Assembly (NCBI RefSeq): GCF_024679245.1
Contig: NC_090177.1
Location: 51,383,478-51,447,477 of the forward strand
Origin: Pseudorasbora parva
Lineage: Eukaryota; Chordata; Actinopteri; Cypriniformes; Gobionidae
Length of the DNA stretch: 64,000 bases
Reading direction: 5' to 3'
This document shows positions 20,940 through 31,040 of the stretch, piece after piece. Position 1 is the stretch's first letter. Each line of letters begins with the position of its first letter. A model generated the notes under the pieces. The model had not been told where the DNA came from. It searched no databases and saw only the letters and a list, made by a program, of their open reading frames with translations. The position numbers and the translations under genes were made by a program.

Positions 20940-21648
20940 ACAGCGAGTTGTCAACCACAAAAGCGCTTGGAGAGCGTAAAAAGTGCACACCGCAGACGTG
21001 CAACAGGGGAATCTACAACAGAAATAGAAAAAAAATTATCTTAAATCATTTGTTACAGGCACACATCAATCTTTCTTGCGACCTTGCCGCCTATACATAC
21101 TACAGAGTGATAGATAATTTTCACACGCGAGAATTGCGTTTATCATGGACCCGCACAAGGTTGCGTGATGATGAACTATAAGTATATCGTTTTTGCTGGT
21201 AAAGCTAAATCACTAAAAAGATGCCAGTACAAAAGGGCATATAACACCAAACGATCAGCCACTAGTTAGAACGAGCTGATAATGTGAGCTTCACGTTTCA
21301 GATTCTGAGCGTTCTACGCCAAACTTTTCATCCATGAACCTGACATTCATCTTTCCCTTGTTTGTTTCTCGTCTGATTAGAGAAAATGTTATAGTGTTTG
21401 GACAAAGATCATGTCTAACTCAGCATTGTGCAATCAAACGAGATGATATATTAAAGCATGTTTGGAAAGATTGTTTTACTATACTGATGTTACTGCTGGC
21501 TGGAAATGTTAAGCCAAACCTAGGACCCGAGCTTGAAGGTTTATACAAACCAGGAGATTTTGCTAATAGATCTGGCTTGAAAATGTTACAATTAAATATC
21601 CGTAGTCTAGTGCCAAAGATAGATTTTGTTAGGATAAGCAAGGTTAAA
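20940..21648 (+). pseudogene. LINE 5' end with degenerate 2A-like motif and truncated endonuclease
   Basis: The frame at 21334-21648 ends with a hydrophobic run and GNVKPNLGP (21502-21528), then an endonuclease start GLKMLQLNIRSLVPKIDFVRI. The 2A consensus is D-V/I-E-x-N-P-G-P; this copy keeps V, N, G and P but has N for D, K for E and L for P. Several non-LTR retrotransposons are known to carry 2A-like sequences near the start of their protein. The endonuclease breaks off after about 20 residues at 21640. The stretch 20940-21333 is probably its leader. It is dead. Confidence 0.65.
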
Positions 21649-21649
21649 T

Positions 21650-22560
21650 AGTGCACATAAGAGCCAAAGGCAAATTCCAAAAAGACTGGCCGAGATGAAG
21701 CTGTTCTCTAAATGCCCAGGAACTTTAAGTCAGAAAGAGAATATTTTGCAAACTAAAAATAGCACAAAACTGGTGACGTGTAATCTTGTCTCCTAATGAC
21801 ACTCATATGCTCTTTAATTCTAGTGCACAATGCACATTAGTTTTATTCCAGTGTACAGAACGGAACATATAATTATGTATATAATGTATAGTTTTAGATG
21901 TAATCAGTTGTTTAATTTTGTAGTTTTTACCCAAAATTGGGTTTGTAAAAGATTTACATTTTATATAATGAAAAAAAGCAGTAAAAACTTTGTAGGGATA
22001 AAGGTATCTGCATGCACCGATTTGTCTCTTAGATTTGGGATCAGTAAACAGACCTGACAGTTCACAATCACTTCGTATTATATGCTAGTGGTTATTGATT
22101 ACCATTTTTATTTATGAACTCGAAGAGCTAAATGTAAATCAAATTGGTGTTGTCTTAAAAATAATGAACTTTATCTAGTGCAGTGTCTAATCACATGGTT
22201 TGGATATCCCTGTGATCTAAATACACTGTATAAAATTAAAGTCTGGGCATTAACTTCAAAATCATCCTCATTAGAGCAGATGTGATTGTCTCATGAATTT
22301 ACTATACGGTAGACCACGGTGAGCACTCTTGGCATGTAAAAGGCTATTTTTAGCCGTTTCTTTTCTGTACACTGTCCCACATGGATTATAGTAGCCCACA
22401 TGATAAGTACACAATAGATGGTCTAAGGCAATTCATGTAAAAGGCAAACATTTCAAAGTCACTGGCAGAACCTTTATAAAATAACAATCATCAATGCATC
22501 TTTTGAACAAGACCACATGTTCACAATAGGATTATTATTATTGGTCTTCTAAATAACCAA
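21650..22560. other. Gene-free stretch
   Basis: No gene or bounded repeat seen; AT-rich. Confidence 0.45.
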
Positions 22561-23430
22561 GGCCACAGCAGTTCTGAGCTCTACCCAAAAGGCCACAGCA
22601 GTTCTGAGCTCCACCCAAAAGGCCACAGCAGTTCTGAGCTCCACCCAAAAGGCCACAGCAGTTCTGAGCTCCACCCAAAAGGCCACAGTGCTCCACAGCT
22701 CCACCCAAAAGGCCACAGAGCTCCACAGCTCCACCCAAAAGGCCACAGCGCTCCACAGGTCCACCCAAAAGGCCACAGCGCTCTACAGCTCCACCCAAAA
22801 GGCCACAGTGCTCCACAGCTCCACCCAAAAGGCTACAGTAGTACACAGCTCCACCCAAAAGGCCACAGTGCTCCACAGCTCCATCCAAAAGGCCACAGCG
22901 CTCCACAGCTCCACCCAAAAGGCCACAGCAGTTCTGAGCTCCACCCAAAAGGCCACAGCGCTCCACAGCTCCACCCAAAAGGCCACAGCGCTCCACAGCT
23001 CCACCCAAAAGGCCACAGCGCTCCACAGGTCCACCCAAAAGGTCACAGCGCTCCAAAGCTCCACCCAAAAGGCCACAGCACTCTACAGCTCCACCCAAAA
23101 GGCCACAGCACTCTACAGCTCCACCCAAAATGCCACAGCGCTTCACAGCTCCACCCAAAAGGCCAGAGGGCTTCACAGCTCCACCCAAAAGGCCACAGCG
23201 CTCCACAGCTCCACCCAAAAGGCCACAGCGCTCCACAGCTCCACCCAAAAGGCCACAGTGCTCCACAGGTCCACCCAAAAGGTCACAGCGCTCCAAAGCT
23301 CCACCCAAAAGGCCACAGCACTCTACAGCTCCACCCAAAAGGCCACAGTGCTCCACAGGTCCACCCAAAAGGCCACAGCACTCCACAGGTCCACCCAAAA
23401 GGCCACAGTGCATCACAGGTCCACCCAAAA
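22561..23430. repeat. 30-bp minisatellite, 29 copies
   Basis: Exactly 870 bp, that is 29 units of 30 bp with no indel. The consensus is built from GGCCACAGCGCTCCACAGCT plus CCACCCAAAA. Units differ by substitutions; a GCAGTTCTGAG variant dominates the first four units. Because 30 is divisible by three, several frames stay open on both strands (decapeptide periods STQKATALHS on plus, GLLGGAVERC on minus). Nothing suggests translation. Confidence 0.97.
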
Positions 23431-24000
23431 GGTCAAAATCACAATTTTACTAGATGCATTATGCAATGGTGTAACTTTACTCAAAACTCAGGAGCTGATA
23501 CTTTTCTAAAATTGAACAATGGTGACATGAATGTAGTTTCCTATCAAAAACCTTAATTGTTTTTTGTAGAGTTGATCAATGAATTTTAGTGCAGTAACAC
23601 AAGCAAACGACAACTGTGAAACAGAATTTGATTTACAAAAGAATCATACAATGGAGGTAGGATTTAGCAGCCTCTGTTGTAATAAAAGGCCTAATTTGTT
23701 TGAAAATGTGTAGATTAAATTTGATAGTTTTGGCTACCGTATATTTTTTGAAAGTGAAGTTTGGAGTTGCCAACTCCAATTCCTCTCCTCCCAGAAGATT
23801 TCATTTTCGCTGGTAATTGTTTTTTGGGTGTCTCACAGTCAGATTTTACAGTATATGATTTTTTTGTTGAAAGCTAAACAAGTCTGTTGATCGTTTAAGG
23901 TTTTTAAAAGAGTTTTATTATCTCTGTTTATATTAAAATCACCTATAATTATTTATTTGTTTGGTCACAGGAGTTATTTTTTACTGCAGCAGCCATATAA
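23431..24000. other. Gene-free stretch between minisatellite and SINE
   Basis: AT-rich DNA; no gene seen. Confidence 0.5.
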
Positions 24001-24006
24001 TTCACC

Positions 24007-24110
24007 AGCAGCCGTATCACCCTGTAGCCCAAGACTGGTTTTCCACTGAAGCTAAGCAGGGCTGAGACTGGTCAATACCTGGATGGGAGACCAACTGGAA
24101 AATGTAGACT
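24007..24110 (+). promoter_or_regulatory. 5S-like type 1 Pol III internal promoter of the SINE
   Basis: GAAGCTAAGCAGG (24048-24060) matches the 5S A-box and GGATGGGAGACC (24081-24092) matches the C-box. An intermediate-element-like stretch lies between. The 5' half is too diverged from 5S rRNA for this to be a 5S gene. Confidence 0.8.
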
Positions 24111-24125
24111 TCTGCTGGTAGAGGT

Positions 24126-26180
24126 GTTAGTGAGGGCAGCAGGGGGCGCTCACCCTGTGGTCTGTGTGGGTCCTAACGCCCCAGTATAGTGATGATGTTA
24201 GTGAAGCCAGCAGGGGGCGCTCACCCTGTGGTCTGTGTGGGTCCTAACACCCCAGTATAGTGATGGTGTTAGTGAGGCCAGCAGGAGGCGCTCACCCTGT
24301 GGTTTGTGTGGGTCATAACGCCCCAGTATAGTGATGGTGTTAGTGAGGCCAGCAGGGGGCGCTCACCCTGTGGTCTGTGTGGGTCCTAACGCCCCAGTAT
24401 AGTGATGGTGTTAGTGAGGCCAGCAGGAGGCGCTCACCCTGGAGTCTGTGTGGGTCCTAACACCCCAGTATAGTGATGGTGTTAGTGAGGCCAGCAGGGG
24501 GCGCTCACCCTGTGGTCTGTTTGGGTCCTAACACCCCAGTATAGTGATGGTGTTAGTGAGGCCAGCAGGGGGCGCTCACCCTGAGGTCGGTGTGGGTCCT
24601 AACACCCCAGTATAGTGATGGTGTTAGTTAGGCCAGCAGGGGGCGCTCACCCTGTGGTCTGTGTGGGTCATAACGCCCCAGTATAGTGATGGTGTTAGTG
24701 AGGTCAGCAGGGGGCGCTCACCCTGTGGTCTGTGTGGGTCCTAACGCCCCAGTATAGTGATGGTGTTAGTGAGGCCAGCAGGGGGCGCTCACCCTGTGGT
24801 CTGTGTGGGTCCTAACGCCCCAGTATAGTGATGGTGTTAGTGAGGGCAGCAGGGGGCGCTCACCCTGTGGTCTGTGTGGGTCCTAACGCCCCAGTAAAGT
24901 GATGATGTTAGTGAAGCCAGCAGGGGGCGCTCACCCTGTGGTCTGTGTGGGTCCTAACACCCCAGTATAGTGATGGTGTTAGTGAGGCCAGCAGGAGGCG
25001 CTCACCCTGTGGTTTGTGTGGGTCATAACGCCCCAGTATAGTGATGGTGTTAGTGAGGCCAGCAGGGGGCGCTCACCCTGTGGTCTGTGTGGGTCCTAAC
25101 GCCCCAGTATAGTGATGGTGTTAGTGAGGCCAGCAGGGGGCGCTCACCCTGTGGTCTGTGTGGGTCCTAACGCCCCAGTATAGTGATGGTGTTAGTGAGG
25201 CCAGCAGGAGGCGCTCACCCTGGGGTCTGTGTGGGTCCTAACACCCCAGTATAGTGATGGTGTTAGTGAGGCCAGCAGGGGGCGCTCACCCTGTGGTCTG
25301 TTTGGGTCCTAACACCCCAGTATAGTGATGGTGTTAGTGAGGCCAGCAGGGGGCGCTCACCCTGAGGTCTGTGTGGGTCCTAACACCCCAGTATAGTGAT
25401 GGTGTTAGTGAGGCCAGCAGGGGGCGCTCACCCTGTGGTCTGTGTGGGTCATAACGCCCCAGTATAGTGATGGTGTTAGTGAGGCCAGCAGGGGGCGCTC
25501 ACCCTGTGGTCTGTGTGGGTCCTAACGCCCCAGTATAGTGATGGTGTTAGTGAGGCCAGCAGGGAGTGCTCACCCTGTGGTCTGTGTGGGTCCTAACACC
25601 CCAGTATAGTGATGGTGTTAGTGAGGCCAGCAGGGGGCACTCACCCTGTGGTCTGTTTGGGTCCTAACACCCCAGTATAGTGATGGTGTTAGTGAGGCCA
25701 GCAGGGGGCGCTCACCCTGAGGTCTGTGTGGGTCCTAACGCCCCAGTATAGTGATGGTGTTAGTGAGGCCAGCAGGGGGCGCTCACCCTGTGGTCTGTGT
25801 GGGTCCTAACGCCCAGTATAGTGATGGTGTTAGTGAGGCCAGCAGGGGGCGCTCACCCTGTGGTCTGTGTGGGTCCTAACGCCCCAGTATAGTGATGGTG
25901 TTAGTGAGGCCAGCAGGGGGCGCTCACCCTGTGGTCTGTGTGGGTCCTAACGCCCAGTATAGTGATGGTGTTAGTGAGGCCAGCAGGGGGCGCTCACCCT
26001 GTGGTCTGTGTGGGTCCTAACGCCCCAGTATAGTGATGGTGTTAGTGAGGCCAGCAGGGGGCGCTCACCCTGTGGTCTTTGTGGGTCCTAACGCCCCAGT
26101 ATAGTGATGGTGTTAGTGAGGCCAGCAGGGGGCGCTCACCCTGAGGTCTGTGTGGGTCCTAACACCCCTGTATACTGATG
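24126..26180. repeat. 71-bp minisatellite, about 29 copies, inside the SINE
   Basis: The unit starts GTTAGTGAGGCCAGCAGGGG and ends CCCCAGTATAGTGATGGT. Starts at 24126 and 24197 give a 71-bp period; two late units lack one C and are 70 bp. Variants (GAGGGCAGC, GTGAAGCC, TTTGTGTGGGTCATAACG) repeat in the same order starting again at 24836. This shows a higher-order repeat of ten units (710 bp). Confidence 0.95.
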
Positions 26181-26212
26181 GGGACACTGTTTTGTCAAAG
26201 AGCACCGTCCTT

Positions 26213-26766
26213 ATAGCCTAGAAATCTAGACGCACCCTAGCGGCAGCAAATTTAATTTGCCCGCAAGTGTGGTCTAGCAACTCACAATTCCTATCTGAGC
26301 TGTATTCCTCAGAATCTGGACGGCCCAATCACATCGTGTAGGTAGGCTATAGAGTCGGCAGGCAGGGCCATAATGACGACGGCCGAGTTGCGTTTGCGTG
26401 CTTCTAGTAACACAGTCTTCTAGTAAACACAGAAACTGGCGAACGGCGGCGGTCTTTCGAATCAGCTCTGCCCGCGCCTCCGGAAGACTTGGAGTTAAGC
26501 TTTCCTCTGAGAAAAGAACAAAGAGCGGCACTGAAGTCATTCTTAAAAAGGGAAGATGTGTTCGGAGTTTAGCCGACCGGATACGTCGAATGTTTAATCA
26601 GTCAGCGAGCTCCCCTTCACCGCCGTTGCTCCGGTTGGTGTACCGCTATCCTATCGCGTGCAGAGGGAGTTTGAAAGACAACCGTTTATCCGCCCCTCGG
26701 ACTGAGCCCTGTCTATGGTGAGTTTCCAGACCAAACATCTTGATGTGGGTCTGGCTTGTCAGGCTA
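26213..26766. mobile_element. hAT-type MITE, copy 1
   Basis: A 554-bp insertion beginning ATAGCCTAGAAATC and ending TTGTCAGGCTA. The perfect 8-bp duplication CCGTCCTT flanks it (26205-26212 and 26767-26774) and interrupts the SINE body. An 8-bp target duplication fits the hAT superfamily. A second, similar copy is at 35121-35639. No transposase frame. Confidence 0.88.
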
Positions 26767-27110
26767 CCGTCCTTCGGGTGAGACGTTAAACCGAGGTCAT
26801 TAAAATCCCATGGCACTTCTCGCGAATGGTAGGTGTGTAACCCCGGTGTCTAGGCCAAATTCCCTCGTTTTGCCATTATCAATTATGGCGTCCTAATAAT
26901 TCCCATCCACTGAATTGGCTCTATCACTCTCTCTCCTCTCCACCTATCGCTTGTGTGTGGTGTGTGTGTGTGTGTGGTGAGCGCACTGGCGCTGTTGTAC
27001 TGTGGCTGCCATTGCATCATCCAAGTGGATGCTGCACACTGGTGGTGGTTGAGGACAGACCCCTGTCATGAGTGTAAAGAGCTTTGGGTGTACAGTAGTA
27101 CTTATGAAAG

Positions 27111-27290
27111 CCCATTCATTCATTCTGGAGCATATTTTTTAGCTGGTCATAAAAATGTACCTTCAGGTATGGGTGTCAATATAGGCAGATTAAAATTAAA
27201 GACATTTCATTTGATAGAGTGATTTACTATCTGACTAACCCTAACACAATCAAATGGAATATCAGTAGACCATTCAAGCTGCCTACAGGT
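27111..27290. repeat. Founder-side flank of the satellite spacer
   Basis: This segment, from CATTCATTCTGGAGC to CTGCCTACAGGT, directly joins the SINE tail to the first 33-bp units. It is repeated in all eight spacers. It differs from them by AGATTAAAATTAAAGAC and by CTATCTGACTAACCC. Confidence 0.85.
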
Positions 27291-29699
27291 TCGAGTCAAG
27301 TCTGGAGTCTTCATCACTGGAGTCCGAGTCGTGTTACGAACTTTTAAAGGTCTAGGGTCAGCACGTAACATTTAGATATTGATATTGCTTTAGTGGAGCG
27401 GGCAGCAGAAGAGACCAGACAAAGAAATTGATATTGCCAATTGATTTATTAATTCTAAAAGCCGAAGCCACTAATCAGTGTGTATGCGCTATAATACAAT
27501 GTATTAAATGGAATATAAAGAAGAAATACAATAAACTAATGGGGAAAAAGGAACGTGGTGGCGCCAAATTAAAGAAAAGAATAAAACAAAAAGAGTTCCT
27601 AAACTAAATTCCCCAAAAACCCTCTAACCTTCTAACCAAAGAAAAATGTGGAAAGAAAAACCGAAATCTTCAGCGTATCCGACGCCATAACTAAACCTAC
27701 ACTAAATAAGAACAAATAAATACAAAGAGGGCGCTCACCTCTTACCTGGTGTGTTTAACATTTGATAACTGCGGGCAAGATGTACATCACGCGACCTGAT
27801 TACCTGTTCTCTATTTCCCACAGAAAGTAGGCTACTAAAATAACTCTTAACTCTCAACATTTCACAGTACAGAATCAAGTGTGGAATTAACACAAGATAA
27901 CAAGAGGTTCAAACTGACACGCCAACTGAAACAATTGGCACGCACACACACTGCCTAATCAGGACACGCTGGGAGAATTTATTCACCAGGGCGGCACTTG
28001 ATTGGCTGCAGTGATGGCACCTTGATGAAGAGTGACAGTCGCTTCCTCCAATCAGCAGAGACCTAAGAGCAAGACAGCACAACCACAGAGAAGAAAAGGC
28101 AAACAAAACATCCAATACACTCGCAGCCCGTAACAGTCGAGTCTGGAGTCTTTATCACTGGAGTCCGAGTCAAGTCTGGAGTCTTCATCACTGGAGTCTG
28201 AGTCGAGTCTGGAGTCTTTATCACTGGAGTCTGAGTCGAGTCTGGAGTCTCCATCACTGGAGTCCGAATCGAGTCTCTGAAGTCTGAGTCAAGTCTGAAG
28301 TCTTTATCACTGGAGTCCGAGTCAAGTCTGAAGTCTTTATCACTGAAGTCCGAGTCAAGTCTGGAGTCTTCATCACTGGAGTCTGAGTCGAGTCTGGAGT
28401 CTTCATCACTGGAGTCCGAATCGAGTCTGGAGTCTTCATCACTGGAGTCCGAGTCAAGTCTGGAGTCTTTATCACTGGAGTCTGAGTCGAGTCTGGAGTC
28501 TTTATCACTGGAGTCCGAATCGAGTCTAAAGTCTTTATCACTGGAGTCTGAGTCAAGTCTGGAGTCTTCATCACTGGAGTCTGAGTCGAGTCTGGAGTCT
28601 TCATCACTGGAGTCCGAATCGAGTCTGGAGTCTTCATCACTGGAGTCCGAGTCAAGTCTGTAGTCTTTATCACTGGAGTCCGAATAGAGTCTGAAGTCTT
28701 TATCACTGGAGTCCGAGTCAAGTCTCTGGAGTCTTTATCACTGGAGTCCGAATCAAGTCTGGAGTCTTTATCACTGGAGTCCGAGTCAAGTCTGGAGTCT
28801 TTATCACTAGAGTCTGAGTCAAGTCTGGAGTCTTTATCACTGGAGTCAGAGTCAAGTCTGGAGTCATCCTCACTGGAGTCTTTGTCAAGTCTGCAGTCTT
28901 TATCACTGGAGTCTGAGTCGAGTCTGGAGTCTTTATCACTGGAGTCTGAATCGAGTCTGAAGTCTTTATCACTGGAGTCCGTGTCAAGTCTGGAGTCTTT
29001 ATCACTGGAGTCTGAGTCTAGTCTGAAGTCTTCATCACTGGAGTCTTTGTCAAGTCTGCAGTCTTTATCACTGGAGTCTGAGTCGAGTCTGGAGTCTTTA
29101 TCACTGGAGTCTGAATCGAGTCTGAAGTCTTTATCACTGGAGTCCGAGTCAAGTCTGGAGTCTTCATCACTGGAGTCTGAGTCAAGTCTGGAGTCTTTAT
29201 CACTGGAGTCCGAGTCTAGTCTGGAGTCTTCATCACTGGAGTCCGAATCGAGTCTGGAGTCTTCATCACTGGAGTCCGAGTCAAGTCTGGAGTCTTCATC
29301 ACTGAAGTCCGAGTCAAGTCTGGAGTCTCCATCACTGGAGTCCGAATCGAGTCTGGAGTCTTCATCACTGGAGCCCGAGTCAAGTCTGGAGTCTTTATCA
29401 CTGGAGTCCGAGTCGAGTCTGGAGTCTTCATCACTGGAGTTCGAGTCAAGTCTGGAGTCTTTATCACTGGAGTCCGAGTCGAGTCTGAAGTCTTTATCAC
29501 TGGAGTCCGACTCAAGTCTGGAGTCTTTATCACTGGAGTCCGAATCGAGTCTGGAGTCTTCATCACTGGAGTCTGAGTCGAGTCTGGAGTCTTCATCACT
29601 GGAGTCCGAGTCAAGTCTGCAGTCTTTATCACTGGAGTCCGAGTCAAGTCTGGACTCTTTATCACTGGAGTCCGAGTCAAATCCGGAGTCTTTATCATT
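27291..29699. repeat. 33-bp minisatellite, block 0 (split by LTR)
   Basis: The consensus unit is AAGTCTGGAGTCTTCATCAC plus TGGAGTCCGAGTC (33 bp). Main variants are TTCATC/TTTATC, GTCC/GTCT and AAGTC/GAGTC. Block 0 has about 1.6 kb of repeat once the LTR-like insertion at 27332-28135 is removed. Open frames on both strands result from the period of 3 x 11; they translate to [15 protein letters not shown] or [15 protein letters not shown] strings and are not taken as genes. Confidence 0.95.
27332..28135. mobile_element. 804-bp LTR-like insertion in the minisatellite
   Basis: The insertion starts TGTTACGAAC and ends GCCCGTAACA, with 7-bp inverted ends TGTTACG/CGTAACA and TG...CA termini. The 4-bp duplication GTCG flanks it (27328-27331 and 28136-28139). 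No coding region is present. The features fit a solo LTR. Orientation is unclear, since AATAAA-like signals occur on both strands. Confidence 0.7.
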
Positions 29700-30106
29700 G
29701 GAATAAAGGTCCTAATATATAAGGTATACATCCAGCCTGTTACATTTAATACATTATAATGTAAAATACAAAACATTTGTCCTGGCAACAAGATGAGTTG
29801 TTGGCATGTACAGGGTGAAAAGCAGCAGTCCTAGCACTGAGCCTAGCGGTACTCCATACTGGTGTGTGAGGAGAGACCCCTGTCCTGAGTGTAAAGAGCT
29901 TTGGGTGTACAGTAGTACATATGAAAGCCCATTCATTCATTCTGGAGCATATTTTTTAGCTGTCATAAAAATGTACCTTCAGGTATGGGTGTCAATATAG
30001 GCAGATTAAAATAAAAGACATTTCATTTGATAGAGTGATTTACTAGCTGACTAACACTAACACAATCAAATGGAATATCAGTAGACCATTCAAGCTGCCT
30101 ACAGGT
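29700..30106. repeat. Chimeric spacer 1
   Basis: About 407 bp: GGAATAAAGGTCCTAAT, an antisense LINE reverse-transcriptase scrap (minus frame YGVPLGSVLGLLLFTLYM), a junction at CCATACTGG, SINE tail, then the 27111-27290-type flank. It has a shortened junction (TGGTGTGTGAGG) and CCTGTCCTGAG, shared only with spacer 7. Confidence 0.9.
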
Positions 30107-30629
30107 TCGAGTCAAGTCTGGAGTCTTCATCACTGGAGTTCGAGTCAAGTCTGGAGTATTTATCACTGGAGTCCGAGTCGAGTCTGGAGTCTTTATCACT
30201 TGAGTCCGAGTCAAGTTTGGAGTCTTTATCACTGGAGTCCAAGTTGAGTCTGGACTCTTCATCACTGGTGTCTGAGTCGAGTCTGGAGTCTTCATCACTG
30301 GAGTCCGAGTCAAGTCTGGAGTCTTCATCACTAGAGTCCGAGTCGAGTCTGGAGTCTTCATCACTGGAGTCCGAGTCAAGTCTGGAGTCTTTATCACTGG
30401 AGTCCGAATCGAGTCTGGAGTCTTCATCACTGGAGTCTGAGTCGAGTCTGGAGTCTTCATCACTGGAGTCCGAGTCAAGTCTGCAGTCTTTATCACTGGA
30501 GTCCGAGTCAAGTCTGGAGTCTTTATCACTGGAGTCTGAGTCGAGTCTGGAGTCTTCATCACTGGAGTCCGAGTCAAGTCTGCAGTCTTTATCACTGGAG
30601 TCCGAGTCAAATCTGGAGTCTTTATCACT
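30107..30629. repeat. 33-bp minisatellite, block 1 (523 bp)
   Basis: The shortest block, about 16 units. It ends with CAAATCTGGAGTCTTTATCACTGG-type units, like blocks 2, 3, 5, 6 and 7. Confidence 0.95.
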
Positions 30630-31040
30630 GGAATAAAGGTCCTAATTTATAAGGTATACATCCAGCCTGTTACATTTAATACATTATAATGTAAAATACA
30701 AAACATTTGTCCTGGCAACAAGATGAATTGTTGGCATGTACAGGGTGAAAAGCAGCAGTCCTAGCACTGAGCCTAGCGGTACTCCATACTGGTGGTGGTT
30801 GAGGAGAGACCCCTGTCATGAGTGTAAAGAGCTTTGGGTGTACAGTAGTACATATGAAAGCCCATTCATTCATTCTGGAGCATATTTTTTAGCTGGTCAT
30901 AAAAATGTACCTTCAGGTATGGGTGTCAATATAGGCAGATTAAAATAAAAGACATTTCATTTGATAGAGTGATTTACTAGCTGACTAACACTAACACAAT
31001 CAAATGGAATATCAGTAGACCATTCAAGCTGCCTACAGGT
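30630..31040. repeat. Chimeric spacer 2
   Basis: Same composition as spacer 1 with the longer junction ACTGGTGGTGGTTGAGG. It keeps GCAGATTAAAATAAAAG. Confidence 0.9.

Larger units (their letters stand above)
24001..27110 (+). mobile_element. 5S-rRNA-derived SINE with internal minisatellite expansion
   Basis: The 5S-like head (24007-24110) is followed by a body containing a hugely expanded 71-bp segment (24126-26180), then GGGACACTGTTTTGTC, an inserted hAT MITE (26213-26766), and the rest of the body and tail to about 27095. The tail reads CATCATCCAAGTGGATGC then TGGTGGTGGTTGAGGA and AAAGAGCTTTGGGTG. 5S-derived SINEs (SINE3) are described from zebrafish. A normal copy would be only a few hundred bases; this one spans 3.1 kb. 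Confidence 0.82.

Noticed and set aside
22561..23430. CRISPR array
   Set aside because: The repeat is continuous with no unique spacers, and the sequence is clearly vertebrate.
22538..23509. Open frames of 296 and 273 codons over the 30-bp minisatellite
   Set aside because: Same cause: 30-bp period on both strands. Kept only as a testable question in the findings.
24007..24110. 5S rRNA gene
   Set aside because: Only the A-box and C-box regions match; the 5' half and the end do not, and it continues into a SINE body and tail.
29806..30000. Repeated 64-70-codon plus-strand frame in every spacer
   Set aside because: It spans the antisense LINE scrap, the SINE tail and flank; it has no protein logic.
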